A program made the translations under genes and the position numbers. From assembly GCA_903906425.1 (NCBI GenBank), contig CAIVKH010000325.1, forward strand, positions 1-64,000: a DNA stretch of 64,000 bases, given 5' to 3'. The number at the start of each line of letters is the position of its first letter. Within the stretch, counting starts at the first letter, position 1. Under the pieces are notes generated by a model. It searched no databases and was not told the origin of the DNA. It was given only the letters and a program-made list of their open reading frames with translations. Shown here piece after piece: positions 8,862 to 16,700 of this stretch. Source of the stretch: an uncultured bacterium (GTDB lineage: Bacteria > Verrucomicrobiota > Kiritimatiellia > CAIVKH01).

Positions 8862-9857
8862 TCAATGTTTTTCCGGCTTCGGATCGCGCGCCATCAATTC
8901 GATGACGGCGCGGCGCGGATCCTTGCCTTCGTGGCAGACCGCATAAACTTGATCGGTGATCGGAAGCTCGATCCCGACATCGTGCGCCAGCGCGCGCGCG
9001 GCGCGGCACGTCCAGACACCTTCGGCGACTTGCTCCATCGCCGCCAGAATATCGGACATAGTTTCGCCGCGACCGAGCCGCTCGCCGACGCCGTGGTTGC
9101 GGCTCAGCCGGCTGTTGCAGGTGACCATCAGATCGCCGACGCCGCTGAGCCCGGCGAATGTTTCGATCCGCGCGCCGAGCGCGATGCCGATGCGGATGAT
9201 TTCGGCCAGTCCGCGCGTGACCAGCGCGGCCTTCGTGTTGTCGCCGTAGCCGAGGCCGTCGCTGATGCCCGCGGCGATGGCGATGACGTTTTTGAGCGCG
9301 CCGCCGATTTCGACGCCGATGACATCGTCGCTGGTGTAAACGCGGAAGGTCGGCCCGTTGAAATGCCGCTGCAATTTCACCGCGATGTTGTGGTCGGCGC
9401 AGGCAATCGTGACGGCGGTCGGCGTGCCGTGCGCGACTTCGCTTGCGAGGCTCGGTCCCGAAAGCGCAGCGACGGGCGTGTGCCGCAGCGCCTGCTCGGC
9501 CACGAGCGTCATCCGCTGGCGTGAATTTTGATCGAGGCCTTTCGCGACGCTGACGATCGCGGCGCTTGGCGGAATCAAACCGGCGAAGCGTTCGAGTGTG
9601 GGACGGAAGAATTTTGACGGCACGGCCAGTACGATGACTTCGGCCTCGCGAACCGCCGCCGCGGGATCGGTCTCGAACGTCCAGTCTGCGGGCAGTGGGA
9701 TGCCCGGAAGAAATTTCGGATTGATCCGTTCGTTCTGCATGAGGCGAACGTAATTCGCGTCATGGCTCCACATGGTCACGCCGTGTCCGCCGCGAGAAAG
9801 CAAAATGCCCAGTGCCGTTCCCCAGCCGCCGTCGCCGATAATCGTTGTTCCGTTCAT
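8862..9857 (-). CDS. gpsA: Glycerol-3-phosphate dehydrogenase [NAD(P)+]
   Basis: Makes sn-glycerol-3-phosphate from dihydroxyacetone phosphate for phospholipid synthesis. The 331-residue protein begins MNGTTIIGDGGWGTALGILLSRGGHGVTMW (Rossmann GxGxxG). It has VSVAKGLD with the catalytic Lys, ALSGPSLASEVAHGTPTAV, a second Lys in EIGGALKNVIAIAAGISDGLGYGDNTKAALVTRGLAEI, and GLSGVGDLMVTC. The start is fixed by a 4-bp ATGA overlap with the end of plsY. The two coupled genes make and then acylate glycerol-3-phosphate. Confidence 0.97.
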   Translation of the reverse strand: MNGTTIIGDGGWGTALGILLSRGGHGVTMWSHDANYVRLMQNERINPKFLPGIPLPADWTFETDPAAAVREAEVIVLAVPSKFFRPTLERFAGLIPPSAAIVSVAKGLDQNSRQRMTLVAEQALRHTPVAALSGPSLASEVAHGTPTAVTIACADHNIAVKLQRHFNGPTFRVYTSDDVIGVEIGGALKNVIAIAAGISDGLGYGDNTKAALVTRGLAEIIRIGIALGARIETFAGLSGVGDLMVTCNSRLSRNHGVGERLGRGETMSDILAAMEQVAEGVWTCRAARALAHDVGIELPITDQVYAVCHEGKDPRRAVIELMARDPKPEKH

Positions 9858-10480
9858 GACGCAGATCCCTTTTTCGTGAACCGATGTTCCGTTCCCGCGA
9901 TGAGCCGCTGGATATTCGCGCGGTGCCGCCAGATGATCAGCGCGGCGAGCAGCGTGAGCACAACCGGCAGGACGATTCCTTTCCTTAAATAAAAGAGCCA
10001 GCCGACCAGCGGCACCGCCAGCGCGCCGCAGATCGAGGCGACCGAGACGTAGCGCGTCGTGAAAAAAATCACCGCCCACACCGCCAGCCCGATGGCGACG
10101 GCCAGCGGCGCGATGCCGAGCAAAACGCCCGCGCTCGTCGCCACGCCCTTGCCGCCTCTGAACCGCAGATAGACCGGAAAATTATGGCCGATGATCGCCG
10201 CCGCGCCGCACCACAGGCCGAGATTTTCCAATGGTTGGAAATTTGTGCAGGCGCATTTTCCAATCATTGGAAAAAGGAAAGCCGGCGCGAAGCCTTTGAG
10301 CGCGTCGAGCAAGAACGTGAGCACGCCCCACGGTTTGCCGATGGAGCGGAAGACATTCGTCGCGCCGATGTTTTTGCTGCCAACGGTGCGGATGTCCACG
10401 CCGCGCGCGCGCGCCACCAGCAGGCCGAACGGCACGGCGCCGAGCAGATATGCAGACACGATGAGCAGCGCGGAGATCAT
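9854..10480 (-). CDS. plsY: Acyl-phosphate:glycerol-3-phosphate acyltransferase with an in-frame repeat insertion
   Basis: A polytopic inner-membrane acyltransferase of phospholipid synthesis, 208 residues. Family motifs are clear: LLGAVPFGLLVAR, the GSKNIGATNVFRSIG active-site motif, LLDALKGFAPAF, and GHNFPVYLRFRGGKGVATSAG. Between LKGFAPAFL and the next membrane segment LGLWCGAAAIIGHN the protein carries residues about 70-85 (FPMIGKCACTNFQPLE). These are encoded exactly by two repeat palindromes (10226-10272) and have no counterpart in PlsY proteins I know. The reading frame is intact, so the insertion is tolerated in a loop after the second membrane segment. The stop overlaps the gpsA start. 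Confidence 0.95.
   Translation of the reverse strand: MISALLIVSAYLLGAVPFGLLVARARGVDIRTVGSKNIGATNVFRSIGKPWGVLTFLLDALKGFAPAFLFPMIGKCACTNFQPLENLGLWCGAAAIIGHNFPVYLRFRGGKGVATSAGVLLGIAPLAVAIGLAVWAVIFFTTRYVSVASICGALAVPLVGWLFYLRKGIVLPVVLTLLAALIIWRHRANIQRLIAGTEHRFTKKGSAS
10226..10272. repeat. Phased palindrome locus 4 (two units) inside plsY
   Basis: Units at 10226-10240 (variant TTCCAATGGTTGGAA) and 10258-10272 (exact), 32 bp apart, lie entirely within the plsY reading frame. Confidence 0.95.
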
Positions 10481-10508
10481 GTCCGGCAGAAACCTCGAAA
10501 CCTGAATC

Positions 10509-11165
10509 TCATCGCCGCGCCTCGACGAATTTTACGGCCTCGCGCAGAACCTGTGCGGCATCGGCGCAGCTGAGCTTGCGCTTGATGTTGGCGCGATGGA
10601 CTTCGACGGTGCGCGCGCTCAGGCCGAGTTCGTCGGCGATGCGCTTGGTCGTGTAGCCGCGGCCGAGCCGCTCGAACACATCGCGCTCGCGGTCGGTGAG
10701 GCTGGCGATGCCGCCGGCGGTGTCGGGCTCGGCGGTTCCTTCGGCGATGTTGCGGACCATGCGCTTGCTCGCGGTGGGGCTGACATAAACTTCGCCGCGC
10801 AGCACGGCGCGGATCGCCTCGACGAGAACGTCGTCGGCGTTTTCTTTCATGACGTAGCCGCGTGCGCCGGCGCGGAGCGCGCGCTCGGCATATTCCATTT
10901 CATCGTGCATGGACAGCACGAGCGTTTTCAAATCGGGCAGCTTCGCGCGCAGCTCGCGAATCAGGTCGAGGCCGCTGCGATCCTTCAACGTGATGTCAAT
11001 GACGGCCAGATCCGGCGGCTGCGCGGAGATGCCGGCGAGCGCCTCTTCGTAGCTGGCCGCCTCGCCGCTGACGCGCAGCTCCGGCACGCGCGCGAGCAGC
11101 GTCGCGAGGCCGTGGCGCACGACGGAGTGGTCGTCCACGATGAAGATGCGGTGTTGATCAGGCAT
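10509..11165 (-). CDS. NarL/LuxR-type response regulator
   Basis: 218 residues. The receiver domain has the acidic pair in IFIVDDHSVV, phospho-acceptor Asp in LAVIDITLKDRSG, Thr/Ser in TLVLSMHD and Lys in YVMKENAD. A C-terminal LuxR helix-turn-helix follows (LTDRERDVFERLGRGYTTKRIADELGLSARTVEVHRANIKRKL). It probably dimerises and binds DNA when phosphorylated by the kinase encoded 38 bp upstream on the same strand. plsY starts 28 bp downstream, so the regulator may be co-transcribed with lipid-synthesis genes. Targets are unknown. Confidence 0.93.
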   Translation of the reverse strand: MPDQHRIFIVDDHSVVRHGLATLLARVPELRVSGEAASYEEALAGISAQPPDLAVIDITLKDRSGLDLIRELRAKLPDLKTLVLSMHDEMEYAERALRAGARGYVMKENADDVLVEAIRAVLRGEVYVSPTASKRMVRNIAEGTAEPDTAGGIASLTDRERDVFERLGRGYTTKRIADELGLSARTVEVHRANIKRKLSCADAAQVLREAVKFVEARR

Positions 11166-11203
11166 GAAGCGATATTGCCGTTGCGGAGTTCCAAGTTCCA
11201 AGT

Positions 11204-12955
11204 TCAAATCGGGAACCGGCAGACGACGGTCGTTCCGCCATCGCGGCCGCGCTCGATTTTCAGTTCGCCGCCGATGAGGCTGGCGCGATAGCGCATGATC
11301 CGAAGGCCCATGCCATCGCCCTGCGTCGCATTCGGCGGCAGCCCGCGGCCGTTGTCCTCGATGACCAACTCGCCATTCTTTGCAGTCCCAATTCCTGACT
11401 TCTGATCGTCGCCCGCGCGACCGGCCGTGCCTTCGAGCAGAATCGTGATCTCTTTCGCTGCGCCGTGGCGGACCGCGTTGTTCACGGCCTCCTGCGCGAT
11501 CTGATAAAGATTCGACGCGGTGGTTCCGCCGCCGAGCACCGGCGCGGAGTCGCCGTGGAAAAGACAACTGATGTTGAACACCTGCGATGTTTCCTCCGCG
11601 AGCCGCCGCAGTGCGTCGGCCAGCCCGCCCTCGGAAAGATCAATCGGCGAGAGGCCGCGGGCGATGCGGCGCGCCTGCGCGGTGGCGTCCTTCAAAATTC
11701 CGTTGATCTTCGCGGCGGCAGCGCCCTGCGGCGCGCCGGCAAGCTCGTCGGACAGCGCGCGACTCAGGTACGCCGCGCCGGTGAGCTTCTGGCCGAGCGA
11801 GTCGTGCAAATCGCGGCCGACGCGCTGCTGCTCCTGCGTGCTGATGTCGAGCACTTCCTGTTCGAGCCGCCGGCGCTCGGCCATTGATTTTTCCAGCGCT
11901 TCGTTTGCGGCGCGCAATTCCGCCGTGCGCAGCCGGACTTCGTTTTCGACCGACGCGGCGTGCCGTCCCAGCATGAAAAGTTGCAGCGCGAACAGGCACG
12001 TGAACGCCAGCCCGCCGGTCAGCAGCAGTTGCGGCTGGGCGGTGAGATAATGGCCGGTGAACTTCGGCTCAGCGACGAATCGCAGCGTCCAGATCTGGCC
12101 GAGAACTTCCAGCGGGCGTTCCTGCATCCGCGCGCCATTTTCGTCCGCCATCTGAGGCTTCCCGGCCGGCGGATGATCCACGAGCGAAAGTTTCAGGCCG
12201 CGGCCCTCGGCGAGTTTCAGCGCGGGCGCGAGGATGGACGGCGGGCGAAAAAGGCCGGCGACAAATCCGGTCAAATATCCGCCGGTCGGGCGGCCGTCTT
12301 TTCCCGTCATCACATAAATGATCGGCGCGAGCGCGAGATAATCGCGGCCCTGCGGCCCCCATTCCGGCCCGCAGATCGCCAGCCCGCCGGCCAGCGACAT
12401 GCGCTCGACCGCCGCGGCCACCAGCGGCGAGGTGGCGAGGTCGAAGCCATTGGACACGCCGATGCCCTCGTCGGGAAACTGGTAGGTGAGCGGAAAATAT
12501 TGCGTGCGCGCGCCGGCGGCGCGGAAGCCGCCGCGGCCGTCGCGCTCGATGATGTGAAGCGCGCGCGGCCCGCTGTCGGCCTCGATCTGCGCGCGGTCCG
12601 CCGCCGTGATATTTTGCGCGAAGCCGAAGGCGTGGAGCACGGCGGTCGGATGGGCCAGCCCCTTCGTGACGAATTCGCGGAAATCCTCGTCGGTGATGTG
12701 CGCCGAAAGCGTGTGCAACTGCCGCATGGAGGTCAGCACCGACGCGAACGTCTCCACCTCGCGCGAAACCGCCGCGGCGAGGCTGTCGCTTTCGGCCGAC
12801 AGCGCGGCGTCGAGTTCGCGCCGCTCGTAGCCGTTTCGCGCGCGCCAGAAAAAAACCGACAGCGCCGCGCCGAGCGCGAGCACGGTGACGGCCGTCAGCC
12901 GCAGCCGCCGCGCGGCCTGCGGAATCTTCATTTCGTTCGTGGCGGGATTTGCCAT
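11204..12955 (-). CDS. Membrane CHASE-domain sensor histidine kinase (NarX/HisKA_3 class)
   Basis: 583 residues. A first membrane helix (LRLTAVTVLALGAALSVFFW) is followed by an extracytoplasmic CHASE-type sensor (about residues 45-310, with DEDFREFVTKGLAHPTAVLHAFGFAQNI and YFPLTYQFPDEGIGVSNGFDLATSP). A second helix follows (LLLTGGLAFTCLFALQLFML), then a coiled coil, an H-box VGRDLHDSLGQKLTG with the phospho-accepting His, and a HATPase_c domain with an N-box (QIAQEAVNNAVRHG) and VIEDNGRGLP. CHASE domains bind small extracellular ligands such as cytokinin-like compounds or peptides; the ligand here is unknown. Its partner is the LuxR regulator just downstream. The ATG at 12955 excludes an upstream open stretch that reads through three palindromes. 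Confidence 0.92.
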   Translation of the reverse strand: MANPATNEMKIPQAARRLRLTAVTVLALGAALSVFFWRARNGYERRELDAALSAESDSLAAAVSREVETFASVLTSMRQLHTLSAHITDEDFREFVTKGLAHPTAVLHAFGFAQNITAADRAQIEADSGPRALHIIERDGRGGFRAAGARTQYFPLTYQFPDEGIGVSNGFDLATSPLVAAAVERMSLAGGLAICGPEWGPQGRDYLALAPIIYVMTGKDGRPTGGYLTGFVAGLFRPPSILAPALKLAEGRGLKLSLVDHPPAGKPQMADENGARMQERPLEVLGQIWTLRFVAEPKFTGHYLTAQPQLLLTGGLAFTCLFALQLFMLGRHAASVENEVRLRTAELRAANEALEKSMAERRRLEQEVLDISTQEQQRVGRDLHDSLGQKLTGAAYLSRALSDELAGAPQGAAAAKINGILKDATAQARRIARGLSPIDLSEGGLADALRRLAEETSQVFNISCLFHGDSAPVLGGGTTASNLYQIAQEAVNNAVRHGAAKEITILLEGTAGRAGDDQKSGIGTAKNGELVIEDNGRGLPPNATQGDGMGLRIMRYRASLIGGELKIERGRDGGTTVVCRFPI

Positions 12956-12975
12956 GCGCGGAAACGTAGCAGACT

Positions 12976-13054
12976 TTCCAACCGTTGGAAAATTCGGCCG
13001 CGCAAATTTCCAATGATTGGAAGAATTCGGCTCGCAAAGTTCCAATGATTGGAA
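12976..13054. repeat. Phased palindrome locus 5 (three units)
   Basis: Units at 12976-12990 (variant TTCCAACCGTTGGAA), 13008-13022 and 13040-13054, both intervals exactly 32 bp. The variant keeps dyad symmetry through compensating changes. The locus sits between the two two-component gene pairs. Confidence 0.95.
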
Positions 13055-13069
13055 ATGCGGGGGCGCGGC

Positions 13070-13717
13070 TCAGGGGTCAATGATGCCTTCGCGGATGGCG
13101 TAGCGGGTGAGGTCGGCGATGTTGTGGATGCCGAGCTTGGCCATGAGATTGTTGCGGTGGACGATGACGGTTTTTTCGCTGAGGTTGAGGCGTACGCCGA
13201 TTTCCTTGCTGGAGTGGCCCTCGGCGATGAGCTGCAGGGTTTCGCGCTCGCGACTCGAAAGTTCGGCGAAGACGCTGTTGGCGGAGGCGCGGCGCATTTC
13301 GAAGAGTCCGCGGACGGCTTCGGTGGCGATGGACGGACTGAGGAAAGTTTTGCCGCCGGCGACGGCCCGGATGGCGTGCGCGAGTTCGCGGGCTACGTCG
13401 TTTTTGAGGATGTAGCCGGTGGCGCCGGCTTCGAGCATGGCCTCGATGAATTTGCGGGCGTCGTGCATGGTGAGGCACAGGACGCGGGTGCCGGGCGATC
13501 CGGCGATGATCTGGCGCGTGGCGTCGATGCCGTTGAGGCCGGGCATGGAGATGTCGAGCAGGGCGACGTCGGGGCGTTTTTCGCGCGCGATGCGGACGAT
13601 GTCGCGGCCGTTTTCGGCCTCGCCCACGACGGTCATGTCCGGCTCGCGTTCGATGAGGCTGCGCAGGCCTTCGCGCAAGATAGGGTGGTCGTCGGCCAGT
13701 ACGATGGAGATGCTCAT
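13070..13717 (-). CDS. NarL/LuxR-type response regulator paired with the giant PAS kinase
   Basis: 215 residues. Receiver domain: IVLADDHPILREGL, phospho-Asp in VALLDISMPGLNGID, CLTMHD, and Lys in GYILKNDV. LuxR HTH: LSSRERETLQLIAEGHSSKEIGVRLNLSEKTVIVHRNNLMAKLGI. Its ATG overlaps the stop of the upstream kinase by 4 bp (ATGA), so the two are translationally coupled and form a cognate pair. It is a different subgroup from the regulator at 10509-11165. Confidence 0.94.
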   Translation of the reverse strand: MSISIVLADDHPILREGLRSLIEREPDMTVVGEAENGRDIVRIAREKRPDVALLDISMPGLNGIDATRQIIAGSPGTRVLCLTMHDARKFIEAMLEAGATGYILKNDVARELAHAIRAVAGGKTFLSPSIATEAVRGLFEMRRASANSVFAELSSRERETLQLIAEGHSSKEIGVRLNLSEKTVIVHRNNLMAKLGIHNIADLTRYAIREGIIDP

Positions 13718-16700
13718 GTTGCGGCTTTCTCCGCGAGCGCGATGGCCAGCCATATTCGCGTGCCGCGGGGTGCGACACTCGTGATTTCAAATCGCCCGCC
13801 GAGATGTTTCATGCGTTCGCGAATGGTGAACAGCCCGAAGCCGCCCTTGCGGCCGAAGGTGCCGCCGGCCCGGGCGATGTCGAATCCTTTGCCGTCGTCC
13901 TCGACGATGATCTCCGCCTCGCCGTCCCGCCGGTGGAAGGTGATGCGGATGTTCACCGCGCCGGCGTGGCGGATGACGTTGCGGAGAAGTTCGCGGACGG
14001 CGTGGTAAAGAATGATCTCGGTTTCGGCTCCGAGCGGTTTCGATTTTTTGTCGTCATCGAAGGTGATGGTGATGCCGTGATGCGAGCGCACGTCTTCGCA
14101 GAGCTGGTCAACGGCGGCGGCGAATCCGAGCCGTTGAAGCACGGGCGAGACAAGCTCGAAGGTGAGCGAGTGCAGCTCGGACATGACGCGGTCGAGGTGG
14201 CGGTCGGCCTCCGCCTGCAGGACGTGGACCTTGGACGGGTCGCTGGTGTGCGCGATCTGATCGAGTTTGATCTTGGCGGCAATCAGCATCTGGCCGACAT
14301 CGTCGTGCAGGCCCGCGGCGATTCGGCGGCGCTCGCGCTCCTCGGCCACGGTCAGGTCGGCCACCAGGGCGCGGAGCTGCTTCTGGTATTCGAGGAGCTT
14401 CTGGTGCGCGTGAACGCGTTCCGTAATTTCCAGAAAGACGCCGGCGATGCCCGCGGGGTTGCCGTCCTTGTCGAGCTGAAGCTTTCCGTGATCCTCGCAC
14501 CAGAATTCGCCCTTCGGCGTCACGACGCGAAAGATGGTGGGAAGACCCCGGCCTGTTGAAATCGTACGCGCAAAATCGGCCAGCACCTTTGGGCGGTCTT
14601 CCGGGTGGAGGAATTCCGAGATGTGCCGGCCGATGACTTGATCGGCCTGCAACCCGTATCGCTCAACGGTGGGGCTGATGTAGATGACCCGGCCCTGCGC
14701 GTCGGTCTGGTACACGATGTCGTTGATGTTTTCGACGAGTGCGCGAAACCTGCCTTCGCTGGCGGCAAGGTCTTTCGCGAGTTTTTCAAGTTCCGTCGTG
14801 CGCTCGCGAACTTTCTGGTCCAGTTCCTCGTGCGAGCGGCGCAACGTTTCCTCCGCTCGTTTCTGGTCGTGGATGTCGGTGGATGTGGCGAGCCACCTGA
14901 AGATCTGGCCCGTGGAATCGCGGATCGGAATGGCGCGGCCCAGGAACCAGCGATATTGGCCGTCCGCCGCGCAGCGCAGGCGATATTCAAATTCGAAGAC
15001 GGGCCGGGTGCCGCGCACGCACTCATCTTGTGAAGCCCTCATTTGCACGACATCATCCGGATGAACAGCGGACCACCAGCCGCCCTGTGCCTGCACGTCT
15101 TCCATGCTCAGGCCGGTGTATTCGGTACGCCGCCGGTTGGCATATTCGGGCCTGCCTTGCGCGTCAGCGATCCAGATTTGCTGCGGCATGGCCTCCGCCA
15201 GCGTGCGAAAACGCTCTTCGTTCTGACGCAGCAATTCTTCCATCAGCTTTTGTTCTGTGATGTCACGAACAACACCGGTGATGTAAGTCAACCGACCGTT
15301 TTCGTCTCTCGTTCCCCTGAAGCGATCGGCAAACCACTTGAACTTTCCGCTCCTGCATTTGAACCGGTATTCGCAGAGAACTTCGCTTTTTTCCAACGCC
15401 GCAAGTTTCCCGACCTCCTGTTCAACCACGCTGCGGTCATCATCGTGAATCAAAGAAAACACTTTCTTCAGGCCTGCTTCGCTCAGTTCGGCCGGCTTGT
15501 AACCCGACACGTCCTCCATGATGGGACTGATGTATTCGTAGCGGTCCTGCCTGAGATCCCACCGGTATGCGACATCAACAGAATTCTCCAGAACAGAACG
15601 GAATCGCGCTTCGCTCTGCTGGATCGCGGTCTCGACCCGCTTGTGTTCGGTAATGTCGCGGACGCTACCTGTGCGGAAGAGCGGCTTTCCCTCAGCGTCA
15701 CGCTGGATCGTAAAAAAGTCGGAGAGCCATCGGTACTGGCCATTCTGGCATTTGAGTCTGAACTCAAACATGCCGCTGGCATGTTCGGAAACAGACGCCT
15801 TTTCGAACGCCATGTTCGCGAGCGGCACGTCGTCCGGATGGATCAATGCGAGAATAGCATCGTCGCCGGCATTCTGGATTTCTTTGATGGGGTAACCAGT
15901 GAGTTGTTCGAATACGGGACTCAAGTATTCGTATCTTTTTGTCTGGAGATTCCGCTGGTAGGCGACATCGAGTGAATTCTCCAGAACGGATCTGAATCGT
16001 TCCTCACTTTGCCGCACTTTTTCCTCGATCAACTTCCGTTCTGTGACATCGCGCACGTTGCCCGTGCGGCGGACTGGACGACCAGACTCGTCGCGATGGA
16101 TCTTGTAGTTGATCGAAAGCCACCGATATCTGCCATCCTTGCACATTAGACGGTACTCGAACGCACCATCTATTTTTCCCGGCAACGACATTTGATCAAC
16201 TTCCGCCATCAAGATCGACAGATCATCTGGATGCACCCATGCCAGCGTCTTCCTAGCATCCGCCTGATTGAATTCCTTCACCGTATTGTTCGTGATGTGT
16301 TGCCAAAGGGCTTTGGCCCGCCGATGCACGTCATTGAATTCCTCCACCGTGTAGCCGGTTATGCGTTCGATAACGGGACTCAGATAGTCGTACACGCCTG
16401 TCTGCATATTTTGCTGATACGCGGCATCGAGCGAACTCTCCAGAACCGATCTGAATCGTTCCTCACTTCGCTGCAACGCCTCTTCAGTCTGCTTGCGTGC
16501 AGTGATGTCACGAGTGAAGACGTAGAGCACCTGCCGCGCAGGCTGCCAGGTCACGCTGATTTCGACGGAGATGATCTCCCCATTCTTGCGCCGGTTCTTC
16601 GATTCGAAATAGTCACCGCCCGTCGCGATTATTTTCTGTATGTGCGAGGCAGTCGCTTCTGCCGTTTCGGCGGCTTCCAAGTCGGGAATCGACAGGTTGA

